From assembly GCA_907165065.1 (NCBI GenBank), contig OU015541.1:12639001-12703000 (forward strand): a stretch of DNA of 64,000 nt, read 5' to 3'. The translations under genes and the position numbers were made by a program. Origin of the DNA: Caprimulgus europaeus (taxonomy: Eukaryota; Chordata; Aves; Caprimulgiformes; Caprimulgidae). Below the pieces are notes generated by a model that had not been told where the DNA came from, made no database searches, and worked only from the letters and a program-made list of their open reading frames with translations. Shown here one piece after another: positions 51,601 to 64,000 of this stretch (its first letter is position 1; every line of letters starts with the position of its first letter).

Positions 51601-54530
51601 AAAAGGTTATGTTGGTGCAGACCTTGATGGTCCCCTGACTTATTTACATGATCCTCTTCTGTGCCAAACAGTGAAACTGAATTCCCATTCCTATCTCTCA
51701 TTGCTGCCTCACATCACTGCAGGGAGAAAGCATCCATTGCTGGGCACAGTCCTACCTGGAAAGTTGTAGGACAGTAGAAAGGAGGGTGCAGGGGACCTAG
51801 GGAGTTTATTTAGCCCACCCCGTAACCCTGAGGCTGCAGTGGGCTTCTGCAGGATAACGTAGATTTTTGAAGGCTGAGTTTGTGGAGAAGTGATGTATGC
51901 CTCCCACCACAATTTTTGTTGAAGCAGTAGGAGTGAGCTGCATTGCTGAGCTCCAAATGTGGGCACTGATGGGACAGGTCTCCTGCCTACAGCTCCCCAG
52001 CTGGTATGTCCCCAGGGAGAGTCTCTCTTGTCTGTACAGAGATTGCTCAGGCCCTGGGAATCTGGGCACTCTCCTCACACACTGCAATATCTGTGTGGCT
52101 AAGGAAAGCCAACCTCCTATTTTTCTTCATGAAATTCAAGGTCCCCTCATTTGTGTATCTGCAGGTGGTAGGACTGAAGTGGATGTGTGATAGTTTAACT
52201 TGGCTGGCAGGACAGGATGGAACCCATTTGCAGCAGTGTCCATGCAAGCAGAGCTGGCTCTCGTGGATGTTTGCAGGCGTACAGCGTACGTCAGGGAACG
52301 GGGGTCCCAGGGTCTCCCCTCCAGCTGGCAGGCATGGCTACCACCTGCCTGTGTGGGCAAACACTGGCAGCTGCTGTTGAAATGCTTCAGTTCCCCTCGC
52401 TCTGAAAGCCACAACGCAGTGCTGCCTTGTTATTCCAAACCAGCAGTGACAAACACTCCTCTGTTAGTCTCCATCAGGTTCTAGGAGTTGATGGTGGTGG
52501 CAAGCACTCAGCTCAGGGGTGGGTTTTCCCTTGCTGGTGTCAGAGCTGGGCACCCAGCTGGAGCTGTGCCCTGCTTGTGTGGGGTGAGCATGAGGAGACT
52601 CGTGTCCTCGAGGGGCAGTTCATGGGAGAGGTGACATTGCTGGAGAGACACATGCTGGCACCCACAGCAGTGTCGTGGCCAGGGTGCTGGGAGTCAGACC
52701 CTGAGCGGCAGCTGGGGTGGCAGTGATGGGTGGTTTGCTGCAGAGAGACACTCTGGGACCTTCTGGAACAATGAGGACAAGGACTGAGTCTCCCAGAGCT
52801 CTTCCAGGCACTGGTATGTTATAGCCCCCAGACTGATGTAATTAATGAGACATCCTGCTTTATGCAATAATGGGTTTTGTGTGACTCACCCTAATGAACA
52901 AAAACGATACCATGTGCCTCCTAATGGGACTCCTGGTCTTTACATCCCAGTGTTTGCTGTGAAATATTTAAAGCATCTGGAGGGATTTGTGAGTAATGAA
53001 ATCTCTGCTGATTCTGTCTCACCTCAAATGACTCCAAAGGTCTGGTTAGCAGCTTTGGTTCTGTTTCAGGCTTGTCCTTCACCTGTAGATCAGCCAGCTT
53101 GAAAATGTCTCCATGTTCTTGTCTTCTTCTTTCCCTTAGCCCTTGACTATGTTTCCTTTGCCTTCCCCCAACTTAAAAAGAATAAGATGTGGTTTTTTTC
53201 CATATTAAGTGTCCTCCTTGAGTGTGCTAAGGTGAGGTCTGTCAGAAAAAGGAAGAAAAGTAATTTAATGCTTAAATTTAAGTACAGTCGCAGTAGCCAT
53301 AGCAGGATCTTATTCAGGGAAGTGTGTGCAAGGTGTGCTTTAGTGCCTTCTGATATTCAAGCTCTTGGACTTCATGGGCTCTCTTCCCTTCTTTGCAGGT
53401 GAGATTCTAAGGGCCTGAGAACCACAGGAGTACCCAGGGCTCTGGGTCCCCTTTGCTCATGGTCATGCAAGCTTCAGACAGTCAAAGGTACCTGGAGCTC
53501 CTTTGAAATCCATGGTTATAAACTGCATCATGAATGAGCCACTGTGTGAGTCAGTCATGCCAAGCTCAAGGCAGGTGAGGTGGATGGGAAGTGCCAGGCA
53601 CCATGTAGATTGTATAACCTGTGGCAAACACAGAGGTTCCGTGTCTCCACAGTTGGTGCTTCCATTGCAATAAGGAACTTTGCTAAAGGACTAAAAAGAA
53701 CGAGGAGAGAAGGAAGCACAGGACTTTTTTGCTTTGATGTTCAAAAGAATGAGCAGATCAAGTCTCTTCATGGGTGAGGAAGCTGGCAATCACTTTAATT
53801 TAATGGTAGGGTTTTTTGTGGTTTTGCTTTGGTTTGGATTGTTTTTTTTTAAAATCCCAAACTTTCAAGTTCACTTTTTCACTCCATGGCTTGAAGTTGC
53901 ATTGCACTTCTGGACTTTGTGGCTGTACGAAGATATTCTTCTAACTGTGGCGTTGGACCAGAGAGCCTGAAGGAAACGTTAGGAAGATTAAAGATTACTT
54001 CAAGAGAATGAATGAGAGCAGACAGCTGGGATTTCCCAGAGCTAAGAGCTGGTGCAGAGCTTTAGCACTTCGCAGCAGCTCTGAATCTGCCGCTGCCGAT
54101 GGCCAAAGGGGATAAAACCAAACATCTGCCATCCGTGACTTTTGACCAGAGACGGGTGATCCTCCTTATTCCAGAGGATGAGAGCCTGATTTAAAGCACT
54201 TCATGCCCTGTTTTTACTGACATTAGAGAGACACAGATGTTAGGGTAGTGCTTCTATTTTTAGAAGCCTGCTTGAGATTACAAACCCACAGTAGAGCGAT
54301 GGAAAAGGAACCAGCCTCCCTTGAAGGAAATTAGTTCAGAGCTTTTGTGGAAGCCAAGGTAAAGGAATGGATGTTACCGTGCCACAGTGAGTGGGGCTCT
54401 GATACAAGCTGCATTTCCACCAGAGAAAAAATAACCTTCAGTTCTTGGCCTTTTCTCTGATTTGGTGCACATTGTCTAAATGCTAAAATATTTAACCTGT
54501 CAAATGCTTGGAAAATGCTGTTTAAGGGAC
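48616..54530. other. Unique non-coding DNA, no gene seen
   Basis: No exon or mobile element was recognised. GC-richer parts (49090-49650, 51900-52800) produce many overlapping frames on both strands (up to 174 codons at 49125-49649 minus). The density of mutually overlapping frames argues for composition, not genes. The stretches 48990-49160 and 54010-54300 have few simple repeats and a mixed composition that would fit conserved non-coding DNA, but this cannot be tested from one genome. Confidence 0.55.
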
Positions 54531-54533
54531 AAC

Positions 54534-54603
54534 ACTTTGAAATACCTACCAGAAGGTAGTGGCTTCTGGAGGCTTTGAAATACCTCCAGAAGCAGTGGCT
54601 GTT
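54534..54603. repeat. Local tandem duplication with a 10-bp hairpin
   Basis: A roughly 30-bp unit (ctttgaaatacct..ccagaag..agtggct) occurs twice, near 54534-54565 and 54572-54602, with small changes. The junction creates a perfect inverted repeat, CTTCTGGAGG at 54563-54572 and CCTCCAGAAG at 54583-54592, with a 10-base loop. Confidence 0.85.
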
Positions 54604-55595
54604 ACAAGTGGCAAAGTTAACCAGGTGTGGTGGGATATTTTTATCCTCTTTCCCTCAGTAGGAGGATTTACAAACACTGTAAAAACAGAGGCAATGTTAG
54701 TTTTAAGCACAAAAATTTAAATTGCTCAGACTTTTTTTGTAGCCATCATAGACCAGATCTTTGTAAGGACCACCCCTTTGTCTCACATTTAAGGCCACAC
54801 AGGAGACTTTAAAGCAGAAGCTGAGGGAGTGTGCATGTCAAAGTGGGTGGTGGGGACATACCCTGGATGATGGTGTGGCCTTTGGCAGTGGTTATCTATC
54901 ACTGTGAGTTAAAGAAGCTTTGAAGTGTTTTTAAGTTATAGCAGGAGCTGAATCAGGAAGGGTGGTAAAAGCTACTGTTGCACCCCAACTTCCCTGGTGT
55001 TCCTGAACCAGTGCTGGCAAGGCTTGGAGGAATTAATCAGGAGTCTTAATCGGACATCCTCCTATTCTCACCTTCTCATTCCTGCTTAAAAAAGCCCTAA
55101 GAAAATTAATGTGTCTTTGCATGTGTAGTTAAAAAGAATACAAATAATGAGTGTTAACAAAATTTACATTTCTTCCTGGTAAATTTTTCCCCATTACAGA
55201 AGTTTGTCTTAACCTCTGCAACAGACTGTAAATGCTTTGTCCAGTAGATTGATGTGAATTAACAGATCTTAGTCAGAAGATGACTTGGCTCTGCTCCCCT
55301 GGAAGCAATAGAAACATATGGGATATTAAGGGAAGAAAATTTAAAAAAATCTGAAGGCTATGAGAACAGGGATCCACCAAAGCATGATTGCTAATTCTTC
55401 CCAAGATGCAAAGTTTAAAAACAATTAGACAGAGACACAAACTGTGCTAGCAAATCCATTTCCATGTGCAAAATTTTCTGTTAGCAAATGCAAATTGGAC
55501 AGTGAGTTGAAATTCTCCCCTGTGGAGAAGGAGAAACACAAAGGCTTCTGCCCCTCTAAAATCTTGTTTGTCTCTGTGGTACTTACGGAGCCCTC
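54604..55595. other. Unique non-coding DNA, no gene seen
   Basis: AT-leaning sequence with short frames only. Nothing recognised. Confidence 0.6.
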
Positions 55596-55765
55596 ATTAA
55601 TGAAGTATTTAAGCATGTTACAACCTTATTGCAGCCCATGAGAATAGCATTCATTTTGCAGGCAGAAATTGAAGTACAGAAGCTCTGTTAACACTTACTT
55701 TGGCTCAACTGCCCTGGGAAGAGCAGCCTGCAGCATCCCAGGACTCAAACCTGCACATCCGCACC
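55596..55765 (-). mobile_element. Possible MIR-type SINE relic
   Basis: On the plus strand, 'cattcattttgcaggcagaa' (55650) then 'attgaagtacagaagctctg' and 'aggactcaaacctgcaca' (55740) follow the order of the reversed MIR consensus, but with many mismatches and insertions. The call is tentative. Confidence 0.45.
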
Positions 55766-57114
55766 GCCCCTCTGGGCAGGCTGCACCACCGATCCCACCT
55801 GCTGCAGGGGAAGGTAACAAGATCCTTTTGAGATCCTTGGGCCATTTGCTCTTCCCAGCCTCAGTCATCAGGTGACTCTTACCAAGCAGATATGTGGGGG
55901 ACAGGCAGAGCCTTGGTGACCCACCTGCCTTGCACTCACAGCCTGCCCTGCAGATACTGGAGCTGAACTGCCACCAGGCTGAGCATCCAAATCCTCCACC
56001 ACATGAAGGAGGATCCATCCACTGGCCATCCATAAGTCTGACCTCTGCCCAAGCCTCAGGGGTGACCTTTTACTTTAGAGCAGGTCCAGACTTTAAGTGC
56101 AGCTTGTTCAAGGTTAGGCAGGAGGTCTGTGGGCAAATCTGGCTTCAAGTCCTTGAAAGCCTGAGGAATTGGCTATGTCTGACACCCTTGGGTCTCTCTG
56201 CCTAATGAACGGCTCTTTGTAACTTGCAAAACTCTCTCTGTCTTGGACCACGGTGTGGAGGGAACACAGATCAAAGAGGTGACATTCAGGGCACAGCCCA
56301 CTGGAAAGAGGAACGGGTTTCCCAAAGTGAGGTTGAAACCTCTCCTCAGAGCTGAAGGGGCCTTTGGTAACCTCAGGAGCTGGATGACAGACTGTGGTCC
56401 TGATCACAAGCACTGGTAAGGATGACCCAGGAGGGCCTCTTTCAACCCTAAATTCCTATAGCCATCCATCCTAATGTTAGATCATTTCTGAACTGGAGAT
56501 GATTTCTGTCCTGTTTGTGAATGCCCTTCTGCTTCCAGTAATGCAAGTGGCTGAACACTTTGCAGATGAATCCATGTAGAGGAAAAGAAGTCTCAATTAT
56601 CTGTATGCTTTGGCTTTCAGGTAAAGACAGACAAAGACACTTCAAGGTTGTGGCTCAAAGGTACTTGGTAAATAAGATATCTAAATAAATTTTTTTTTTT
56701 CATCTCTGTTAGGTGAAATGTTAGATGGTTTTGAAGAAAGTCCCAAAACATGAAGGTAAAAATATAACAGTAATACATGAAAATGTTGTTGAATTCACAT
56801 GGAAGTTGGGAATTTTCCCATTTATCCCACAATGCTTCCCTGGACTGCTTTAAAAACCAGGAATTAAAGATCACATTCCAGTGTTCACTGCTTTCCATAC
56901 CTGGAATATAGTTAACAATACATTGAAGATGAATTTTCAGTTCTGAACTTTCACCAGGAATTTTAGTCCTGATATTTTCTGCCTGGGGTATTAATAAGAA
57001 AGTTGGTTCAATGAGCAAGAAGTTGTTTTAATATAAACCAGTGACTTTAGACAAAGGTTTCCTTCCAGAAGCAGCTAAGCTCAGCAGCTGCCAACCCATA
57101 TATTTGAGCATGAA
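55766..57114. other. Unique non-coding DNA with very weak repeat echoes
   Basis: A segment near 56108-56160 ('cttgttcaaggttaggcagg') loosely resembles the middle of MIR on the minus strand. A segment near 56417-56458 ('ggatgacccaggagggcctc') loosely resembles a CR1 end. Neither is strong enough for its own entry. There is a T11 run at 56690-56700. No exon was seen; the 133-codon minus frame at 56617-57018 has no recognisable domain. Confidence 0.5.
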
Positions 57115-57200
57115 ACTTATCTGCTGTCACTATGACCTTAAACATCTTCTTTAATTAGTCTGTGCCTCAGTTTCCCCTTTTGAGTGGAGGAAATAAGTGT
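57115..57200 (+). mobile_element. MIR-type SINE relic
   Basis: 'cactatgaccttaaacatct' (57128) then 'ctgtgcctcagtttcccc' (57160) match the MIR order 'tgaccttgggcaa...cttaacct...tgtgcctcagtttcc'. The copy fades after 57185. Confidence 0.7.
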
Positions 57201-60200
57201 CCACACACCTTTGGATAGTTCACTGATCCATATAGACAAAACTCACCAGCTGAAATAGCAATGTTAAGGATGACTCATCCTGTTGTTGAGGGTTTTTTTT
57301 CTTGTTTGCCTTTCTGTGGTGCCTGGAAATCACAGTTGTGGATAATTTTGAGCAGTCCAAATGTGTCGTCCCTCTGCCCTGCCCAGGTGACCTCCAGGGA
57401 CCTTGTGGGAAGGGAAGTAGATGGGGCAGCACAACTGAACCAGCTTGACCAACTTCATGGTCACTGTTGCTGCCTTTCAATGTGCTGTGAAGATCCACTC
57501 CTTCTGGCTCATTTTGTTCATCTGAGCATTTTTCCACTTGCCTGTTTGAAAAATCCAGCTCTTACCCCAGCTACTTCAGAATGAGAAACACTGGGGAAAC
57601 TTCCTGAAACATCCCTAAGCCAGAAGAGAAAGCAGCAGCCTCCTCAGGAGGAAAACACAGGTTGGATATGGAAACCCTGGAATGTTGGAGATGCAGACCA
57701 AATTAAAACACTGATTAAAAGCAAAGGGGAGCTTCAGTAGGAGAGCGCTGGGAGCAGTCACTGGTAGGATAGGCACAGGCAGGGAGGTAACAGCAGCTTT
57801 TTGATGGCTTGTCATCTTAAACAGGCAAAATAAAATCACCTAAACCCCAAAGCAGCCTTGGGCTATGAAATTAAGCAAGCCCAAAGAATACTGTGGGGAG
57901 AGTAAACGAGGAGAGTCCTTGGAACTATTTATTGCTGTAGAATATGGGCTTTTTTGGAATACCATTATGAAGAATGTGAAATAAATTATTAGCAGACTAG
58001 AAATCAATTTCCTTTCACACACAGTTATTCTTGGTTGTGATAATCCCTCCTCTCAATAATTTTAAAATTCAGAAATTGGTTCAAACTTTGTTCCTCAGTG
58101 GGAATATATGTCACTATGAGGCATCAGAAATCTTCTTTACCGCTTTCCCATAAAGACCACTTGACAAATATACAGTCATCATGGGAGTGGGAAAGTTTAT
58201 ATTTTTCCAAGACAAACTTAAGGTCTCCTTTCTCCTTTCCTCCAACTTTTTGCACTTTTTTTTCTAAACTCCTTGTTGACACTTGGAATAAGGAAAAGGG
58301 AGGAATCTGCAGGGCTCAAGCAACCCTTGCAGGATAATCAGACGTGGCTGTAGCAGCTCACAGTAATACTTGTGGGCCCAATCCTGCTCACATCTGCAAC
58401 CTGGCCTCTCTCAGCATCTTCAGGGCTGTCAGACCCAGCAGCAGAGCCTCACGTGGACATGGTGTGGGGCATTTGGGTCAGGTTGTACACATGCATAAGG
58501 CTGTTCTGCTGCCAGCCTGTTGCAGTTTGCAGACAGAAATGTGTTCTGGCTTTGGGCTCTTAATGTTTCTCCATAACTATTTTTACACCCTTTTTATGGC
58601 TCTAGGTAGCAGGGAGTAAGAGGATGTAAAATGACTTTAACAGAATTGAGAATCAGGTCCTATAGCTCACAGGAAGTCGTCAGCAAACTCATTGACGTGT
58701 GGTAATTAGAGGTGCTTAAGTGTTTGCGTATACAGGTAACACAGCTTCTTTTAAAAGATCAAATTTTCCATGGGAAAAAACCCCAAAAAATTGATTTAAA
58801 ATCAAATCAATGCATAGACTTTTTTGTCAAGAAGATTTCAATGAAACATATCATTCCAGTCTAGTGGATCCAGATTGATCTATCTTGGCATATTAAGCCA
58901 AATCAAAACATGTCATTTTCAGTTAATTCCACATTTCTTCGTGTTTGCCAGAGCTGGTTCCTTGCCCCGCAGGAGCTCTAGTTCTGATGTTGTGTGCCCA
59001 GAAAGCATGGTGGCTGGTGTGCCTCTGCGGGGTTGGTCTGTCCAGGCAGGACAGAGGGACAGCCAGCCGTCCCTCCCAGGCTGTGCTCTGCAGGAGAGCT
59101 GGGGATGGTGTTTGGGTTGGGAGCCCAGGAGGTGGAGAGAAGCTGCTCAGCTGCTGGAACAATTTTAAGAAGGCAAAGAAAAAATTTTGATTTATGTATG
59201 TAGAAATGTTTCTAAGCAAAACACATTAAGGTAATCAGATTTTCTGATGGATGGGAACCCAGTTTGCAATATTCTCTAGCAACACTTGCCTGTGACTCAT
59301 ACTTGATTTACTTTTTCTTTAGGCAAAACTCCCACTGTGCTATACCTTGCTGCCTACTGGTCTGAACCAGCTCTGGCCAGATCAGGAAAGACTACTTACA
59401 AACCCTTTTTCTTTGCAAATCCTGAATCATTTTTTCAGATTCCTTTTCTTTCTTCATCTCTTAATTTGCAAAATCTTCACAGATACTTTTGTAGCTGTCG
59501 GCTTGCACTGATACTTGAAACCATATCATTTGCACCAGTAATAACAGGTGTCTAACAGACTCGGAATAAATAGTCTTTGTGCATCTTATAGATTGATAAA
59601 GTCAGATCTACGCCTAAGCTACCTTCTTAAAGTGAGTGAAATCCTCTGGATCTCCATGAATTTGCATAAATATAAATCTGAAGCATCACTGTGCGTGATT
59701 TAAGTTGAATGAGTCCATCTCATTAAGCCAAGGCTTTTCCTACGCACATCATTTGTAAGCACTGGTTGTGTTCAAGTGAAATGTGAAATGTCAATCGACT
59801 TTAATCCAAACTTTGCCCCCGGTGAGGAGTAAAGCTCAGAGGGCTGCCCACAGATTCTGATTTTGTTCCCCAAACTGCAATGTCAAAGCCATGAAGGATT
59901 GGGATGGCTGACAACCACTGAGTTTGCCTGAGTAAATGAGTAATGCTGACTTTCCCTCCCAGGTCCACTGGGTGCTGAGTGTGATTAAAGGCAAGTCAAG
60001 AAGGACTGTGTGCTATTAATTCTATAGAGGACATCTCTTGCATTATTCATTAGATGTATACGGCTTATTCTAGGAGGAGAGAAAATAGAGAAGCACCTTT
60101 GGTTGTGCTGTAACATCTGTGAGTACAGCTGGCTCTTTTTCTCTGTGTTCCACTTATTATGTGCAATTTGTATGTTTTCTTCTCCATTCTCAGATAGAAA

Positions 60201-63200
60201 AAAACAACCAAAACCAAAAAAACAACCCAGCTCTAAAGAAAAGAATCTTGCAATGCTTGTTATTACCAGGGCAAAACTCCCATTCCTCCAGTAGAGACAG
60301 GAATGGCCAAGCTCTCGTTCAGCCTTGGCTGTAATCTCTGCTATCATTTGTCAGCCTTCACATAATCAGGTAATTTAATGTGATTCCTACACTTTCAATC
60401 AAGCCTGGTGAGCAGATGGCAGAATTCAAGCCCGTAGATTTTGTCTAATGATGCAGTCTGATTCCAGACCCCGAGCCGGCTGCTGGTGTCATCTCTGTGC
60501 TCACAGCTGAACTCAGCTCCACTTGCGCTGCTGCAGCGTGGGCTTGGGAAAGCGGGGCTCAGGGCTGGGCTGGGGTCATCATCCAGCCAGCCTCACCTGG
60601 GTGGAGATGAGATTAAACACCTTCTCTTTGTTAAATGGCTGGAACTGTCTCTTTGCTGTACGAGCACAGAGAGGTGATGGGTGTGCCGAGGTGAGGCAGC
60701 ACAGGATTTCACAGGGTGGTGGGACTCGGTCATTGATGGTGTCTCCAGCACTGCATAAATACTCTCCAGGTGGAGGATAAGAGAACAGTCGCTGTGTTTC
60801 AGAGCCACGATGCTACCATGCAGCATCTCAGCTGATGAGGAGTGAAATACGCAGGGATGAAGGAGCACAGATGTCAGGGGTTTGTATGAGCTCCTCTCTG
60901 TCTTGATTCATAAGTTTGAACAAGAAATGTGATGCCCCATGTCTTGTTTTTGCTGTCTCCAAAGAGTAGCAACACTCACTTTCCATGCTGAAGAAGATGT
61001 AAAGCTGAAGCCACAAATAGCCATGAAAGACTTTGATGTAAAATAGTGAGGAAATTTGAAATGTTTGTTATTGGGTAAATTTGAACATCCCTTTCCAAAA
61101 TAACGTTTTACTTTTGAAAGAGGGAAAGCCTCATGCACACTGCCTGCAGGCAGAGGAAGGCAGACAGCTCCTCCTGGAGTTTGTCTCCATCAGCCTCCTT
61201 TGGGAAGCACAGTCCAACACATCTGCTGCTGCAGGACTGGGCTTTAATACCTGGATCCCAAAATACGTGACATCTCCTTCCAGCTTCACCTGGCTTACTG
61301 CTGCCTGTGCCCTCTCGTTTGCCTCCCAGCTTCTCCCCTTTGCCTGACCGGTGTGTCTGGCTCAAAGGCAGCTTTGGCAGGCGGCAGCACGCTTGTGTGT
61401 GTGTTTGCACACACTGCTGGGGGCTTCAGGGCTTCAGGTAATGTTGAGTTAGATGGACTTGCTGCTTAGGACTGCTTTATTAAGTGATAACTAAAGAGGA
61501 ATAATCTTGTCATGCCTGCTCCCAGAGGAGAGCTGGAGGTGGTTGCTTGGCACGTTGTATAACATGACTTTTCTGATTCTGAGTTGCCAAGCACCCCAAG
61601 AAACAACTTGAAAGCTACCTTGAAGAAAGAAAACCTGGACATATCGATGTCATGCAAACATCTATGATGCCCCAGGAGGGTTGCACTGTGCCCGTGCATG
61701 AGATATAATGCACAATATTGTCACTAAATTTGAGAAAGAACTTCTTAACACCAATGTAGTCTTCAGAATCTGGCATTCTTTATTGCAGTGCCAGGTGCAC
61801 AGGGGGTCACTCCACCTGTCATGCACACCAACTCCTCTCTCTACAAAACCTTTATGCTATCCAAACATGCATATACGTTACTTCTCCAAGAAATTATTCA
61901 CATATTCATTACATTTCCAAGAACCCATTAATATATGTAAAAGTCATTGTTTCAGAGTGACTAGAGCCTCGTGAGTGGAAAGACACACATGTATATACAG
62001 ATATATACACACACATGCATTTGTGCGTTGGGGTGCTGTGATGCCATTTGTACAGGCACTTCCCATGTATCTGGCTGAATTAAGGCAGAAGGTGAGGTGA
62101 TTTCTGCCCACGTGGCTGTTAAGCTTGTGAGCTTTGTGGGCTTTTTATAATGTTACCCAGGGATAGGAGAGATGCATTTTGTCTGGTGGGAAAAATGACA
62201 GAAACAAGAAGGGAGACAAGCATGTTTCTGTGCTGCTTTTGTTGCATGTGCTCGTGTTTTGATGGATGGTCCTTCTGCTCCCTGGGGCCCATGGCTGCTG
62301 TGCTGACATGTGTGGTTGGAGGACTGGCAGTGATCAGAGGGCTCCACCAACACCCTGCTTCCCCCTCCCTCCTCCAGCCATGGAGATGAGAGATGAATTC
62401 TCAGCTGTGATAGTCATTGTCTCCTTGTGCAGGTTCATCAGGTGCAACACGGACTCAAGCTTGTCTGAACCTTGATGATAAGCTCTCCTTGTTAAAAGCC
62501 ATTATATTCGCTACTAGCTGAGTATAATTCTGACTGACTACCTCAGTTCTCCTCTGCATGTAATTGAATTCATATTCATCATAAAGCAATGAAAAATAAA
62601 TTGTGTGTGTGTTTTTTTTTCCTCCTCATAAAGCAAGGCATGCTGCTGGCTCTGCCTTCCCTGTAATCTTTCCCATTGCAAGGTATTGTAATAGAATTCA
62701 TGGGAACAGAACAGCCAAAATAGATTGTGTGGTTTTGACCCACCTAGCAGAAAGTGAGCTTTATTTCAGTGCCAAAGAGGAATTTATTAACTCAGTTGAC
62801 TTCAAGGGAAAGCTAAAGTCTTAGTTTAAGATGCTTCAGTACCAAAGAACAGTGCTGGCTCAGTTGCAGGCTGACTACGGTGGTGTGGCAGAGGACCTGT
62901 GCCTCAAGTTGTGTGTGGGTTGCCAAAATAGGCCACTAATCAGCTGGTTTGAGTCCAAGATCTTAAAGACTTAGTGTGTTTCCATGCAAGGTTTCCAAGT
63001 TCAAGCCTCTGTCACTTGTGTGCTTGCAGTACAGGAAACATCCAAGCTCCAAAGAAGCTGCTCCTCCTGCGTGCAGTGCCGCTGGGTCAGTTCCAGGAGC
63101 CCATTTTATGGTGGTTATTTGCAGTCCCCGTGGCAATGACATGAGCTTGGTGCAAATGAGAACTGGTCTGGGACTATAGGGACCAAAGTCGAGGGCACAG

Positions 63201-64000
63201 GGCACTGCTGTGCAAGGTGTTCAGTCCCCTATACCTCATTCCTGCCCTTCAGCCAGTGGCTTCCATTGTGTTGGTCTACTGCAGAGACATCCTCTGAAGT
63301 AGATGTCAAACTACTGGTGCCCTCTAAATGATTTTAAAACCTTTTTATCTGGGTATCTCACAAATGGCAGATAGCTGGTGGGGAGCTGGTCAGCTGAGGG
63401 CATTTCCTCTTCCCCATCTGTGTTTACATCTCTCTTTTGTTCTCCTGCCTTTGATAGGATCCAGAAACCAGGAGCTAATGGTGCCTGAGAGCAGAGCTGC
63501 TCTTGTGCTGTGGAGGCCTGTCAGAAGTGCTCTGACAGGAAAAAGACATGTTTTCTGCAGCCCTGGCTCGCTGCCAGCTGTGGGATAACTGCTTCAGAGA
63601 CAGACCAGACCAGACAGACCTAATGCATCATAAAATTAGTGAGTTTTGTTCAACAAAGGGTCCAAAAGCCTTTCCATTTAATTATTAATTTCATTATGGT
63701 GAAATCATTAATTACATTTTAATGCCAAAAGATGTTATTTCTGCAATTTGTGAGATGAACATTAGGAAAAGAAATAAAGAGGAACTCGCTGCTAACGAGT
63801 CCTGGGAGTTGTGTGAGTGGGCAGCAGAAGCTAGAGAGGTTGTGGTCCTCCGTGAGGCTCCCACTTCTCATCCTGTCCTTTCTTCACTCCCTCCTCCCAG
63901 CACTCATGCTGGCAAGCACGTAGGAGGAGGGTGCCAAGGGAGACTGGCATGTGGGCAGCACCATGCTCATGCTGCCCTGTGTAGGACCAACTGTCCATCC
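57201..64000. other. Unique non-coding DNA to the window end, no gene seen
   Basis: About 6.8 kb without a recognised exon or mobile element. Frames are at most about 120 codons (59985-60347 minus), without domains. AT-rich blocks at 59560-59800, 62480-62600 and 63600-63790 look like candidate conserved non-coding DNA. Simple sequence includes an A/C-rich patch (60198-60230) and a mixed CA/TA patch (61985-62022). Confidence 0.55.
61985..62022. repeat. Mixed CA/TA dinucleotide patch
   Basis: An interrupted series of CACACA, TATATA and ACACAC runs. Likely a degenerate microsatellite. Confidence 0.8.

Noticed and set aside
56405-56460. CR1-like ending
   Set aside because: Only a loose resemblance to the last 40 bp of CR1 and no terminal octamer repeat.
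60400-60475. MIR-like segment on the minus strand
   Set aside because: A few matching words ('gatggcagaattcaagcc') but no conserved core. Too weak.

Overview
The window looks like a gene-free stretch (intergenic or long-intron DNA) of a bird nuclear genome. The evidence is its interspersed repeats. There are several CR1 retrotransposon ends with the typical tandem TTCTGTGAT-type 3' terminus. Two copies of an LTR type I recognise from bird genomes are present. There are older decayed MIR-type SINE and amniote-age CR1 relics. The rest is AT-leaning, CpG-poor unique DNA with scattered microsatellites. I cannot name the species; the LTR type suggests a neoavian bird, possibly a songbird, but this rests on memory of repeat families.

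Layout, left to right. 1-3.4 kb: unique sequence. 3.44-4.29 kb: a very long polypyrimidine satellite mosaic, about 799 bp of uninterrupted C/T on the plus strand, built from successive 15-, 6-, 6-, 14-, 12- and 12-bp repeat registers. 4.3-8.1 kb: unique. 8.15-8.39 kb: an ancient CR1-type relic on the minus strand. 9.45-9.51 kb: a short CR1 end. 12.36-12.99 kb: a near-complete solo LTR. 16.3-16.47 kb: a CR1 end. 17.74-17.98 kb: the 3' part of a second LTR of the same family. 18-26 kb: mostly unique, ending in a MIR relic. 26.5-27.4 kb: the largest CR1 copy, with a 5' inversion that makes a 67-bp-arm hairpin. 29.16-29.40 kb: a minus-strand CR1 end. 31.6 kb: a possible decayed CR1. 40.6-40.8 kb: a plus-strand CR1 end. 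45.3, 48.4-48.6, 55.6-55.8 and 57.1-57.2 kb: MIR-like relics. The remainder is unique sequence, including AT-rich blocks that could be conserved non-coding elements.

I found no protein-coding exon, RNA gene, CpG-island promoter, CRISPR or operon-like structure that the sequence supports. Almost all open reading frames are of chance length; the longest lie inside the polypyrimidine tract. The only stretches with recognisable coding ancestry are the broken CR1 ORF2 tails. No new biological system was found. The most distinctive objects are the polypyrimidine/G-quadruplex-prone array and the CR1 inversion hairpin. Repeat family calls were made by eye against remembered consensus sequences, not by a database search.
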